Below the pieces are notes generated by a model that saw nothing but the letters and a program-made list of their open reading frames with translations, was not told the origin of the DNA and did not search any database. A stretch of DNA of 64,000 nt, taken from NCBI RefSeq assembly GCF_026914185.1, contig NC_070564.1:7502001-7566000 (forward strand), written 5' to 3'. Both the position numbers and the translations under genes were made by a program. This DNA comes from Puccinia triticina. Its lineage: Eukaryota; Basidiomycota; Pucciniomycetes; Pucciniales; Pucciniaceae. Shown in pieces: positions 1 through 11,109 of the stretch (the first letter of the stretch is position 1; every line of letters begins with the position of its first letter).

Positions 1-1313
1 TTCTTGGTTTGGAAATGATTGAAAACCAATCTCATCTGCCCCATCTTCCTCGGGATTAACTTCAAAGGGATTAAAATAGAAACTAGATTCGTCTATGCTT
101 TCATTCGCAAGAGAAGGAAACAAACACTCGTCAAACGTAACATTGCGATTGGTACATAACGTTTTTGAATCGATTTTAATGAAGCGATAGGGGGAGAAAT
201 CATTGGCATATAAGCCCAAGAAAATAGCTTTTTCTGAGTGAGGCGCCAATTTATTAACTCTTACAGCTCCAGGAATGAGTAAATAAGCTAAACAACCGAA
301 TGGTCAAAGCTTTGAGTTATCAAACTCTTTCCCGAAAAAGGTATTGTACGGAATTGAGAAGTTCCGAGTGCTTGAAGGCAGAAGATTACATAGGTCCGTT
401 GCAGTTACAACTGCTTCAGCCCAGTAACGCGGCGAGAGACGTGCTTGAGCAAAAAGATATCGAGCCTTGTCTAGGATGGCTTGATTAGACCGTTCCGACA
501 TGCCACTGTTCTCAGGAGTATGAGCTGGCGCGAACTGCTGGGCGATCCCCTTCTTCCTACAAAAGTCTTCAAAGAAGAGGCTTTTGAATTCTCCTCCATT
601 GTCGGAGACAATACGCTTGACCTTTTGTTCAGTCTGGTTTTCTGCCCACAACACAAATTCTTCAAGTTTTTCAAGAGTTTGTGACTTATGTTTGAGAAGC
701 TTAATCGCTTTGAAACCAGAGTGTGGGTTGACGATTGTCAAGAAGTATTGTGCTCCTCCGACTGATCGAGTCTGGAAGGGACCAACCAGATCCAAGTGGA
801 TTACCTCCAGCACTTTCGTGGTTGAAGAGAAATTTCCAAGGAAAGGCTTCTTGACTTGTTTGCACATCTTGCAAGTCTTGCAGTCTTTCATCTCACAGTG
901 TGGCACGACTCGCTTAAGATAGGGAAAACTTGGATGACCGTATTGAGCGTGCCAATCAATGGACTTATGCGCTGAGTGATACAAGGAAGCAGGAGAGTTA
1001 ATTGCAAAGGAGTTAGATAATTCTAAGATGTTATTGGTAATATTACCAGACAAGCTAAACTTGCTATCGAAAACAACACTGAAATTATGAGAGTTTTTCA
1101 AAAGCAACGTGATCTTGTCGAAAAGACAATTCATAGAAAGAAGGGGTCTGTGAAGGTTAGGCGCGAACAAGACGTTCTTGACCTTAACAGATCGACCCTT
1201 GTTGTCGATAATGTGGACTTCGCCCAATGCGGTAGTGATAACTTGGTGATTACGATTTCCGGTGTGAATTTTGATGTTGCAGGGGAGCGAGTGAGGAACG
1301 ATCAGTTCCCCCC
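1..1313 (-). pseudogene. Copia retrotransposon, 3' part: protease end, GAG-pre-integrase, integrase
   Basis: This is the downstream half of a Ty1/Copia polyprotein read on the minus strand, running off the window at position 1. The translation shows the C-terminal side of the aspartic protease region, then a GAG-pre-integrase zinc region (H-GHP followed by C-K-x-C-KMCK), then an integrase core with a D at HLDLVGPF, a second D at VSDNGGEF and an E at SGMSERSNQ. After the core the frame meets a TGA at 304-306 inside the conserved K-L-x-PFGCLAY motif, where an arginine is expected, and then continues open to position 1. The break is therefore a single nonsense change. The upstream half (gag and the protease start) lies at 6662-7624, separated by the DIRS-like insertion. 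Family assignment is confident; RT and RNase H lie outside the window. Confidence 0.88.
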
Positions 1314-1630
1314 TGTCCACGGAGGCGGCATGAGCGGGCAAGACCTGGGCGTACCGTGCACGAGGCCAGACGCCAAGTCATGCGCATCTGCGATGCCCGG
1401 CCTCTTGGGTCATATAAATATGACCCCCCAGCACGGATGGGATGATTCCCTCAGCGCTCTTCCTCCCATAATCGCCCAGAGCCAGCTCATCTAGAGCCGC
1501 TCGCCTTTCTCACAATTCGTTTGTGTTCGACTCTCTACTATCACCTTATTTTGTTTTTATCGCCGCCTTCTATCGTCTTCCTTAGCTTTGCTCGAAGACA
1601 CAGGTAAGATTCCTTTTCTTCATTCTAGTA

Positions 1631-1856
1631 GCTCGCGTGAACCAAGCTTTCCAAAGCTCCAATCCGCCGTGATCAGTGTGAATCAAGCTAGCAAGCTCCA
1701 ATCCACTCTCCTATCCCGTATTAATTCGGTGACCGATAAATGCTCGCGTGAACCAAGCTTTACAAAGCTCCAATCCGCATCGACCCCGTGACCAGTGTGA
1801 ATCAAGCTAGCAAGCTCCAATCCACTCTCCTATCCCGTATGAATTCGGTGACCTAT
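1631..1856 (+). repeat. Two-copy 111-bp tandem repeat in the DIRS-like leader
   Basis: A unit beginning GCTCGCGTGAACCAAGCTT occurs at 1631 and again at 1742 with a few substitutions. Each copy ends with GAATTCGGTGACC or a close variant. Within each unit the word AAGCTCCAATCC also occurs twice. It lies upstream of the gag-like gene in the untranslated leader of the element. Its function is unknown. Confidence 0.8.
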
Positions 1857-2718
1857 ATATTCGACCGTCTTTAATTCTGACTGCTATCCTAGAACGCGTA
1901 CTGCTACATATAATGCGTGAACAAGCATCTGTCGCTCCAAACCGCAAATCTAAATTCATAACAATGAGCACATAAGCGACATCGATATTGATTGCATCAT
2001 CATACGCGTGCATATTTCTGTGCGGCTTGATCCACCTATGATCAACACACCGCAATCCGCAAGGAACAAGCCGAACAGTGCTCCAACCCGCTCTTTTCTA
2101 TTTATCTGGTTTTTTCTTTGATTTTGTTTGATTGATCTATTCATCCACGTACTACTCAGATTGGTTTTGACCGAGTTCTTAGAAATCGGAACAATATTTG
2201 AATTGTGACTAATGAACACGTTTTAATTTATCGGTTCACAGTAAAACTTTGCTCGAACGAAACTTCTATACGTCTTGCGTCTTCTTCAAGCGTATTTTGA
2301 GGTCATAGATCGCTCGCAGATTTTAACATTGAATCAAGAAATTGGGGATAAGCTAGTAAGCTGTTGACCATTGAGTCGTCATTAGAGAACGCTATAGCGT
2401 AGCTGATTATTTTGAAATCTTATGTCTTTTACCTATGTTTGAATCAAACGTATAGCTGCAATAGCTCAATCGCTTCTGGACTTTCAAAACTTCGACGGAA
2501 TTCATAGCCTTTGTGAGCTTCGCGTGTATTGAACCAATTTTTCTACTAGGTCTAACTTCGTTGTTCGGAGCGCGTGTAGGTCTCTGAGGGTTTTAATCAC
2601 CTCGGTTTCGCCAGAAACCAGCTATTTTTGTTTCTTTTAAGGATCTACTTAAGTAAATCCTTTATTGTTGTCAGAGCGTGGAAATGTCGATCCTGACTGT
2701 TATCCCATTCTCCAGATC

Positions 2719-4277
2719 ATGGGTGTGAGAGCCGCCGCGAAAGCGATTACCAAAAACCCCAGCGCAAACCTGGGGTCTGACGAGGCCGCCGTTGCAGACT
2801 CATTGACCCCTGGCGGGTTATCGACACCCGGAGGCACAGCTCTCGCTATCGGGGATACGCCGCTCTCACGTGAAGAGCCAGACGATTTGGCAGGCCAGGG
2901 ATTGCCGGGTATCAACGAGGCTCGTGGTGACATCGATTTAGACTCAATAATCCATGTTCCACATCTTTCAAAAGACACGTTTAATCGCGTTTTGTTAGAG
3001 ACAAATGTCCCTCCCCCCGCCATCAAGGTATCGGAAGATATAGACGCAGAGCGTGCCCACATTTGGGCGAAGATTCTCGAGTCTCAAGCGGCTGGTGACT
3101 CTATCTTGACGAAGCATTTGATGAGCTCGTGGACTTCGCTCGATGAGCCGAAAACTAAGCCCCAGATGGCGCGAGCGGTATCGGCCACGCCAGTCTTGCT
3201 CACAGTGGAATCTCGCATGGTCTCGAAGTCGGTGAAGGCCGAGAAAGAGCATGGGCTCGTTTACGCCGTGGGGGCGGTCTCGTCGCACCAAGACGTCGGG
3301 TTCACCCCGTATTTTGAAGAAAATATCAAAGCTTTAAAGACTCCAATTCCCTTGACGATTTTTAATAATGGTAAGTAATTGGTTATAGTACCATCGCGAT
3401 CAAATCTGGTTCTGACGTCCTGCAATTGGATTCCTTTAGAATGGAAAAAGCGCGCCATTAGAGCGCACATAGTCTTAAGACAAGCTCGGCCTGGCGACAA
3501 CGAAAAGGCCTATAAGGTGCCTACCCATCCGAATGGTCTCAGACTCATTCAGAATGGACCAAAAATCACAGAAATTTTTATTTGACCTTGCGGGACGTTT
3601 ACGATAAAGGCATCTTCGCAGCGAAACTTTTGCAGCACAAAGAAAATTGCGACGCGATCGCAAGTAGCGGCCATGGTTTTATGACGGCCTTTCGGTACGA
3701 CATGGCGGTCAGGGAGACGGCGTTTGCTCATCGCATCGCTTCTGAAGATGGATCCGCAATCCAAGACATCTCTGTGCACCAGACTCTCCTGATGCAATCG
3801 TGCTATACGACGGCCATGTCTTTCGGCGAAGTGACGTGCACAGAGAATAAGTATGCACCAGGCCAGGAGTTCTCCCACATCGATCCTGAGGTGGGTTTAA
3901 CTGCTAGTGCGGCCGCACACGTCCACAATTTTCCTTTCGCCCCCCTCGACAACCGCGGTCGTCGTCACAATGCCATGTATGGAGCAACCCAACACTATCA
4001 ACACAATCTCGAGTTTTTCTACTCCTCGCCACAGTACCCGGCCATCCCTACCGGTTATCACGGTCCTAGAGGTCAGCCTTCTTACGGCCCATCCAGAGGC
4101 TCGTTTGGCGAAGGCGGCAGGCATTTTGGGGGCAATGGGGGTCATCAAGGGCCTTTCGACGCGAGGAAGCGTTTACGCGGCTATCACGGGTCTAATTTTG
4201 TGGAAGGCTTCGTTGACAGACGTCAACCTAAAGCACCAGCTCACCAAGGGGGTTCGCCGATGCAAGGGAAAAAGTAG
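2719..4277 (+). CDS. Gag-like ORF1 of the DIRS-like element (one intron)
   Basis: Proposed as two exons, 2719-3370 and 3517-4277, joined across an intron that starts GTAAGT at 3371 and ends AAG at 3516. The joined frame is 1413 bp (470 aa) and stays open, which supports the model. The reading frame is also open upstream of the ATG to about 2665, so the start is the first ATG rather than a proven one. The protein has an acidic, serine- and proline-rich N-terminal third, a mixed helical middle, and a glycine/arginine/histidine-rich tail (from about residue 370) of the kind seen in nucleic-acid-binding Gag proteins. No zinc knuckle is present. Its position just upstream of the RT gene suggests a structural Gag role, which is inference. 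Confidence 0.6.
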
Positions 4278-4289
4278 GTGGCCATGTTT

Positions 4290-4306
4290 CACCCCCCCCC
4301 CCCCCC
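4290..4306 (+). repeat. Poly-C tract
   Basis: A homopolymeric cytosine run interrupted by one G lies between the gag-like gene and the RT gene. It might be a slippage-prone spot, but there is no coding reason for it. It shows as a low-complexity stretch only. Confidence 0.8.
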
Positions 4307-4608
4307 GCCCTCCTGTCCTATTCCTTCCCATCTTTGCGTAACCAGCTCCCTCTGGCCTTTTGCCCTACTCCGCGCTTGTACCGGGGCTCCTCCGGTTTTT
4401 ATGGAGCACGCCTCTAATATAGAAGTTTTGCCGGTTTCCTTCGGCGCGGCCCACTTTCTTCTCCTGTTCCCATTCCGTGATCACAGACACCTGTTTCGTT
4501 CTCCTTGTGTTTCTTTTTGATACTAGTTGTTGTTGAGACATTTCGCCTGTTTTGCTATTGTCTTCAATTGAATCCTTTAGTTCTTGGCCGTCAGAAGTAA
4601 AGTGCGAG

Positions 4609-6210
4609 ATGAATGTCCCCCTCTGGGAGGAGGCGCTTCAGAACGCCGGTTTGCTTCCGGAGCTGAGCGCCATTGTAGAAGGCTTCAAATTTGGTTTCAA
4701 CCAAGGAATTCCACATCACCAAGTTGGAGACTTGTGGTGGTTCACCCCAGACAACCATAGCTCGGCCGTTGCGGCGGAAGAAAAGATACAGAAGTCAATC
4801 TCAGAGGAAATGGCCGCTGGGCGGATGATTGGCCCATTCTCGCACGAATACCTGGCGACTTTCCTTCCCTTTTTTCAAACTAGTCCGCTAGGCTCGGTAG
4901 TGAATGCAGACGGGAAGATGAGGCCCATCAACGACCTTTCTTTCCCGCGGAATGATCCTGCAACGCCTTCTGTTGATTCTTTCGTTGACAAGTCGGAATT
5001 CAAGACGACCTGGGACGATTTCCGGACGGTGGCGCAATTTTTTAGAGCCAACCGGGGCCCTTTCAAACTGGCGCTCTTCGATTGGGAGAAAGCCTATAGA
5101 CAGGTCCCAACGCTCCCGGCGCAGTGGCCGTACTTGATGGTGAAAGATTTAAAGGGCGACTTGTTTCTGGACACACGCATCACCTTCGGAGGCGTCGCCG
5201 GCTGCGGCTCTTTCGGCCGGCCAGCCGACGCCTGGAAGCGCCTCATGCAGCACGAGTTCAATGTTGTGACCATCTTCAGATGGGTGGACGACAATCTGTT
5301 CGTCAAACGGCCGGGATCCGCTTGCACGATCTCAGATGTCGTGGATCGCTCTCTAGCTCTCGGTGTGCTCACCAACAAGGAGAAGTGCTCCGACTTCGCC
5401 GACGTACAAAAGTACATTGGTTTTGTTTGGAACGGGAAAGAATCGACCGTCATGCTTCCCGAGAAGAAACGGTTAGAGCGCATTGAGCAATTAGACGCCT
5501 TCCTGCTCGCCGGGGCGGCGTTCAAATTCGGCTCCGTGGAAATTTTGGCCGGCCGCCTCAACCACGCCTCATACGTGCTGCCTCAATTACGTTGCTATCT
5601 CCGGGGTTTGTATGCGTGGATGGCACGCTGGAGGGATTTCTGGTCGATACAAGAGCTTCCCAAGGACGTGAGGGTCGACCTCGAGTTCTGGCGGACTACA
5701 CTCCTGAGCTACGACTGCACCCGCCTGATCCCTACCCCGGATGAACGGGAGATCGCTTGGGTAGGAGACGCTTCGACCAGCTTTGGCATCGGCGTCCTGA
5801 TCGGAGACAGGTGGTCTCAGCTACGCCTCAAGGAAGGGTGGCGAGGCGACGACAAACCTTTCCGCAACATCGCGTGGCTGGAAACGGTGGCCATCAGGAT
5901 CGGTATCCTCATGCTGCGTGAACTCCCTTGGGTCCAGAAAGGTTCGAACTTTGTGGTCTGGACGGATAATACGACCACCGGCAGCGTCCTTCTAGCGCGG
6001 AAATCACGGGACGAACATGTCAACGAGGAGTGGAAGGTTATTCAAGCGTTGCTGGTTGACGTCCAGCTAGACGTGACTCCGAAGAGAGTGGTCTCGAAGG
6101 ACAACGTCGCCGACGCCTTGTCCAGGGGGATCCGCGGGGCCCACCTGCCCGCAAACAGGGTCTGGTTTTGCGTTCCCAGTGATCTATCGGCGTTCATGTT
6201 TCACGCCTGA
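4609..6210 (+). CDS. DIRS-type reverse transcriptase / RNase H
   Basis: A 533-aa protein from the ATG at 4609; the frame is open upstream to 4552 but without another ATG. The RT palm shows the polymerase box as W-V-D-D-N at about residues 225-229, in place of the Y-x-D-D of LTR elements. It is followed by the segment GRLNHASYVLPQLRCYLRGL, which is typical of DIRS/Ngaro-class RTs. RNase H follows: G-D-A-S-T near residue 385, an E in W-L-E-T-V, W-T-D-N near 450 and D-N-V-A-D-A-L-S near 498, so the D-E-D-D set looks complete. It would copy element RNA into DNA in cytoplasmic particles or in the nucleus. It appears intact, with no stop or frameshift. The missing downstream recombinase gene is the notable oddity. 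Confidence 0.85.
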   Translation: MNVPLWEEALQNAGLLPELSAIVEGFKFGFNQGIPHHQVGDLWWFTPDNHSSAVAAEEKIQKSISEEMAAGRMIGPFSHEYLATFLPFFQTSPLGSVVNADGKMRPINDLSFPRNDPATPSVDSFVDKSEFKTTWDDFRTVAQFFRANRGPFKLALFDWEKAYRQVPTLPAQWPYLMVKDLKGDLFLDTRITFGGVAGCGSFGRPADAWKRLMQHEFNVVTIFRWVDDNLFVKRPGSACTISDVVDRSLALGVLTNKEKCSDFADVQKYIGFVWNGKESTVMLPEKKRLERIEQLDAFLLAGAAFKFGSVEILAGRLNHASYVLPQLRCYLRGLYAWMARWRDFWSIQELPKDVRVDLEFWRTTLLSYDCTRLIPTPDEREIAWVGDASTSFGIGVLIGDRWSQLRLKEGWRGDDKPFRNIAWLETVAIRIGILMLRELPWVQKGSNFVVWTDNTTTGSVLLARKSRDEHVNEEWKVIQALLVDVQLDVTPKRVVSKDNVADALSRGIRGAHLPANRVWFCVPSDLSAFMFHA

Positions 6211-6592
6211 GATACGGATTGTCGGTACTCCCTCTGGGGAGATTACCATACTCTCTTGTTGTAAACAATTTTTGCCCTAGTAGGGCCACGTGTCGCGTTC
6301 CTTCCCTGCGCTAGTTCGCAGCACTGCCAGGGCAGCGGGGGGCGAGCAGCCGGAGGCGCTCGCGGGGACCTAGAGGGACTCGCCTGTCATCTTCTCTTTC
6401 CATGCATGTTTTTTCATCGAGGATTGGGGTTTCGCGCGTGGCTCAGGCTCCCTAAAAAAACCTGAGTCATGGGTTTACACCCGAATCCCCAATACCTCTG
6501 TGTTCTTCGGCATAGAGATGAGGTGCAGGCGCACCCTCTTCTCCTGGTCAAGGTCAGGAAGAGGCATCAGCCCTTCCTACCTTTACACCCGC

Positions 6593-6636
6593 ACTTGCTG
6601 CGGCTCAACGGCCGGCGCCAACGAGCCGCAGCAAGT
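6593..6636. repeat. Perfect 14-bp inverted repeat at the 3' end of the DIRS-like element
   Basis: ACTTGCTGCGGCTC at 6593-6606 is followed, after a 16-bp GC-rich spacer, by its exact reverse complement at 6623-6636. It lies about 25 bp from the inferred 3' boundary of the DIRS-like element. It could be a transcription terminator hairpin or part of a recombination site. The structure is seen; the role is inferred. Confidence 0.8.
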
Positions 6637-6661
6637 ACCAGGCAAAGAGCGGCAGACGCAG

Positions 6662-7624
6662 TGGGTTAACATCCTTGACTTTCTTGAAGATTGAAAGGTT
6701 GTTAACCATATGATGGGAGGCGCCGGAATTGAGAACTGGCAACGTTCTAGTGCTACGGGAGTGAGTCATGTAGGCAGAGACCTCGATTTCTTCGAATTCT
6801 TCGGAAGATTCAGACGAAGGAACGTCGACTGAGACCGAGTGAGCTTCTGGATCCGCTGGACGAAGGGCCTCTTGTTCTTCGGCAGACAATTTGAAACATC
6901 TCCATGCTGGATGGAATGCCAACGGGTTGTGTTTTCCGTTAGAGCAAGGATTCGCTGGTTTAGGACGCTTAGATTTTTCGGCTTTGTTTTTGTAAGCGAT
7001 CGCGGAATCCTTTTCAGCTTTGATGGAGGTTTCAGTTTTTGAAGTGGAGGTAATAGCTCGAGTTTCTTTCATGTAAACGAGCTCTTGTAACTTTTGAAGA
7101 GTACAACTTGGGAAGAAGATCACCGATTCATTCATAATGATATTATCGACTACGTTCCAGTAATCTTTAGTCAACTTTGCAAGAACGGAGATCGAAATAA
7201 TATCGTCTGGAATGCCGAGTTGGACGATAGCAAATTCTCTGATCATCTTTTGACAGTCGATCAGATAATTTTTGAGGTTGCCACCGTATTCGTATCGCAT
7301 AAACTTAAGCCATATGCGAGCCTTATTGTTGACCGACAATGAGGCGTAACGATCGACGATTGCATCCCAGATCTCGTTAGGTTTTTCTTCGTTCTCGGTG
7401 GTGACAACAGCCTCGAGAGCGATTTCGGTGAGGTGACTGATTAAGATATTTGCAGTCGATTTAATCTTCTTTTTACTCGGAGCACCTTCTCCCGAGATGA
7501 CTTCCTAGAGGTCTTTAATCTTCAGGTAAGCTCTCATTCGAATGGACCAAGATGGAAAATTGAGATCATCGAGTTTGCCGATAGAAGATCGACTTGATTT
7601 GTCCTCGGCGTCAATGTCCGACAT
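6662..7624 (-). pseudogene. Copia retrotransposon, 5' part: gag and protease start
   Basis: This is the upstream half of the Copia element whose integrase lies at 1-1313. The ATG is at 7622-7624 on the minus strand. The N-terminal part resembles Copia gag (UBN2-like), with a degenerate zinc-binding stretch C-x-NGKHNP-x-H-x-RC. It runs into the protease active-site region N-S-G-A-S-H-H-M, where D-S-G is usual, so the catalytic aspartate codon reads as asparagine. An in-frame TAG at 7505-7507 replaces a probable tryptophan codon. The coding sequence then ends at the junction with the DIRS-like insertion. With the stop, the D-to-N change and the split, this copy cannot be autonomous. Confidence 0.85.
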
Positions 7625-7649
7625 CTTTTACGGTCCGTTCCTGTTTCGA

Positions 7650-8182
7650 AGCTACCATACTGATAATGTGAAAGTTTTAGGCTAAATTGAAAATAGATTT
7701 CAGTCTTTTTGAAAGTGACAACAAAAACAATAGTAAGAAGAAGAAAGATTACCTAAATTGAAACAGGAACAATCTGAGAATGAGAACACAGAACAAGAGC
7801 AAACTTCCACCATACACTAGGACAATAAGGCTAAGGAACAAAAGAGTTAGATTCTGAAGTGGTCAACAAGGGAAGAAAGAGACATAAGGAAAAGAATAAG
7901 GACCTATTGAAGAGCCGCCTAGGCCGATGACCTCGACGAGCTACCGCGCGGTGTTTGAACTTTAAGATGATGATTGACTGTCGCAGTTGAAGAGATGTTG
8001 AGATGAGGAAAAAGGAACTCAAGAGTGGTAAACAGCTTTCGAGTAGGGACGGTCAACAGCTCTTGATTTAGAGTGTCTGCAGCCGTGACGTCATCAAGTA
8101 CGCGGAAATTGAAGTCTAGAGACAAATTCCGCAGCAACCGCATCGTACCGTAGAGAAAAGGACTTCGGATTCCAACAACAAG
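7650..8182 (-). mobile_element. Possible 5' LTR and leader of the Copia element
   Basis: The interval upstream of the Copia gag start on the minus strand has no coding sequence and begins near 8182 with TGTTGGAATCC, consistent with a TG-initiated LTR. The partner LTR would lie off the window to the left, so the boundaries cannot be confirmed. The distal end near 7650-7667 is a guess. The call rests on position only. Confidence 0.35.
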
Positions 8183-8257
8183 TTGCCCAGCGGACACTCT
8201 TGGTTGAGAGTGTCCAATGATTGCAAGAAACACCATTGATTCATGAGGGTGTCCAAT

Positions 8258-9560
8258 GGGGGGGTTCAAAGTTGACTCCTGCACTTTTTCAGGACCAAAA
8301 TTCAGGAAAAAAATGGACCTGAATTCCTTCCTGCAAACCCGATTTCCTTCACGAGGAGGGGATGCAGAAAGGGCCTTCCTGAATCAGGAAACACCCCAAA
8401 TTCCTGAATCCATGGCCTCCAAAATAGAAAAATCTCTTTTGGACACACCTCATCTGATTCATGGCCCGGCCCATCCAGTCAAGAAGATGCACTCCACATA
8501 ACATGTTGCCACATACACCCCACTCAATGACCAACCCGGTCATCGAGTGGATACATACACAGCTGGATGACCCAACCGGGTCATCAAGACTCAAGTGGAT
8601 AACCAATACCCACCACGCGATGACCCTCCACTTGATGGCCGGACCGGGTCATTGAGTGGTGTGTATCTACTCAATGATTTGGTCCGATCGTCAAGTGGAT
8701 AACCACTCCACTCGATGACCCGGTCACCCGGTCAACAAGTGGAGGGTGTATGTATCCACTCGATGTCCAGACCGGGTCATCGAGTGGATATATACACAAC
8801 CACTCGATGATCGACCCGGTCATCGGTTGATCATCGAGTGGATTTTTATCCACCGGATAACCGGGTCACTTGATGACTGGGTGGGTCCATTGAGTGGAAC
8901 TCAATGACCCGGTCAACTCGATGACCCGACCAACTCTGGATGGGTCCGGCCATCGAGTGCTCGATGATCGACCCGTCATCGAGTGGATTTTATGACCGGG
9001 TCAATCATTGAGTGGATTTTTTGGGTCAATCATTGAGTGGGTGTGTATCCACTCGATGGCCGGACCCATCCATCACTCGATGACCGGTCTCATCGAGTTG
9101 ACCGGTCCATTGAGTTCCACTCAATGGACCCACCCAGTCATCAAGTGGAGTCTTATCCACACAATGACCGGGTGAACGGGCCATCGAGTGGGGTTTGTAT
9201 CCGCTCGATGAACGGGTCGCGTCATTGAGTGGTGGGGTATTGGTTACCCACTCGCGAATTGATGACCCGACCGGGTCATCAAGGGGGGTGTATGTACGAT
9301 GTGTGGACAATGTTTACCGGCCATCCAATGCAATTGATGGCCGGTCTGGACTCTGGGCCGGCCATCCTGTCATGATGAGATGGGCAAGTTTTGGACTTAC
9401 CTTTTTGACTGCTTTCGTGGGTCCTGGATTGATTGCAACAACAGATATTGGGATTTTGGGGGATTCAAAGTTGCAGGAAGTTCTGGAGATTTTTGGCTGG
9501 GACTTTTTTTTTCCTGAATTGTCTCCTGAAACAGTGCAGGAGTCAACTTTGAACCCCCCC
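8258..9560. mobile_element. 1.3-kb TIR element filled with CATCGAGTGG-type repeats
   Basis: The ends are a perfect 27-bp terminal inverted repeat, starting GGGGGGGTTCAAAGTTGACT at 8258-8284 and mirrored at 9534-9560. Weaker similarity continues inward for about 60 bp. Both ends are flanked by AAT (8255-8257 and 9561-9563), a candidate 3-bp target duplication. The interior (about 8460-9300) has no gene; it is a dense mixture of words such as GACCGGGTCATCGAGTGG on both strands. This is a non-autonomous DNA transposon or fold-back element. The superfamily is unknown, though a 3-bp duplication would be compatible with Harbinger-like or CACTA-like elements. Confidence 0.75.
8460..9300. repeat. Irregular inverted and direct repeat field, word GACCGGGTCATCGAGTGG
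   Basis: Variants of the words GACCGGGTCAT, CATCGAGTGG and their reverse complements recur every 20-40 bp across this stretch. Longer mirrored segments exist; for example the text around 8865-8955 is largely repeated in reverse complement at 9050-9150. Short open frames here are products of the repeat and are not genes. Confidence 0.85.
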
Positions 9561-10168
9561 AATGAACACCAAAAAAAACCCCCTCGGACATGCTTGATCT
9601 GAGTGTCCAATAGACTGTTGGGCGGCGAAGGGGTGTCCTTGGTTGTGGTCTATGGCTGATGAAGGTGGGAGTGTTCCAAGCCTGTCTATATTGTGGCACT
9701 GCCAGAAAACAGGTGACGTAATCCGGATTTCGTCGCGCTGACGTAATCCAGATTCCAATTCAAACCCGCGCCCCGGGTGTGTCGTCACCTGTTGTGGATT
9801 TCGTCACCTGCCATTCTCAGTGGCAGGTGCAAGAGGAAAGCACGACTCCCTTGATGGCCGGTGCTAACCGGTCATCGAGGGGACACACACACCTCCCTTG
9901 ATGGCCCGTCTGGACCGGCCATCAAGAGGAACACACAACATTATCTCGTTGGCCGGTCAGTACCGGCCAGCAAGAGTAAGGCACTGTTTGCACTCTTGAT
10001 GGCCGCTACTGACCGGCCATCGAAAGGTGACACATATACCCCTTGGTGGCCTGTCAGTACACCGGTCATCAAGACGAAAACACTAAAATCTTGATGGCCC
10101 GTACTGGCCGGCCATCGAGAGCAAAACTCTTTTCTCGATGTGTATACACATCACCCTCGATGGCCCGT

Positions 10169-11109
10169 TGTGGAACTACTCAAATGGGAGAATAGAGCTG
10201 GGAAGGGAAATGTATAACTACACTAGTACTAATGTAAGCTATGCCAAGGATGCTGATATAAGAGCTGCCTTCCTGACTAATACTGCTGGGGATGAGTGTA
10301 ACACTAAGAAAAAAAAGAAGAAAGGTGTGGCTTTTCTACTCTAATCTTAGACTGACTAATACTATGAGCTGACTACTTGTACCTGTAGGGTATGAGGAGG
10401 AGAGGAGGAGTAGTGGGGGCAAAGATGAAAGGTGATGTGCAAATGTGAATGATATATGCAGGGGGATATATTTCTGGTATGTATGAAAGTGTATAAGATG
10501 TGTGAATGGCAATTTTATCTAATGGTGTGGTGAAAAGGTCATACAGGGTGTATGGGGTAGAAAGTGCATGTGCATGTCTATGTCTCTGTCTGGGGATACA
10601 ACATATAGAGGGGAGTATATATGTGAGGAAATACAACAAGGGGAAATCATGATGAGCACAATGTAACAAGGTCTGAAGATGAACAATGATGAAATGTAAT
10701 GATGAAGTGAAGTAATGATGAGCACTATGTAATGTCTATGTATGATGAGTGAGATATGTAATGTAATGATGAGCACTATGTAATGTACTGATGAAGTGAA
10801 GTAATGATGAGCACTATGTAATGTAATGATGAAGTGAAGTAATGATGAGCACTATGTAATGTGTAATATATGTAGCTATGGTGATGATGACTGGAATATG
10901 TAATGTAGATGAAATGTGAGAAGCAGGAAAATACCAATGAAACTGTATATGCTAATAACTTCTGATCCAAAGGGAATTTCAGGGTGGTGTGAGTGAGTGA
11001 CTAGGGGTAAAATGTGGTGTAGAATCTGAATCTGGAATAATAATGATGGATATGTGAAGGATATGTATGATATGAGAATAGTGATATGAGTGGGAACAGG
11101 GTTACCACA
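10169..11109 (-). repeat. LTR (3' copy) of the LARD-like element
   Basis: A TG...CA repeat identical to 14361-15301 except for about three substitutions. It contains an internal tandem field (about 10690-10862) of the unit AATGATGAGCACTATGTAATG alternating with GATGAAGTGAAGT. The open frames across it on the minus strand are low complexity and also appear in the other LTR, so they are not genes. Confidence 0.88.

Larger units (their letters stand above)
1313..6661 (+). mobile_element. DIRS-like (tyrosine-recombinase-class) retroelement without visible recombinase
   Basis: About 5.3 kb inserted into the protease region of the minus-strand Copia element: Copia coding sequence stops near 6662 and resumes near 1313. 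It carries a gag-like gene (2719-4277) and an RT/RNase H gene (4609-6210) whose motifs match DIRS/Ngaro-type enzymes rather than Gypsy or Copia. No LTRs, integrase or DDE domain is present. Only about 450 bp follow the RT gene, too little for a tyrosine recombinase, and none is seen on either strand, so this is either a deletion derivative or a subgroup that obtains recombinase in trans. Exact ends are uncertain by roughly 20 bp because I found neither clear terminal repeats nor a target duplication. Confidence 0.68.

Noticed and set aside
3379..3585. Separate 68-codon gene between the two DIRS ORF1 exons
   Set aside because: It spans the proposed 146-bp intron; joining the flanking exons gives a longer continuous frame with a better splice donor.
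6211..6661. Tyrosine recombinase gene after the DIRS-like RT
   Set aside because: Frames here are under 70 codons and none shows the R-H-R-Y pattern. There is no room for a usual 300-aa enzyme.
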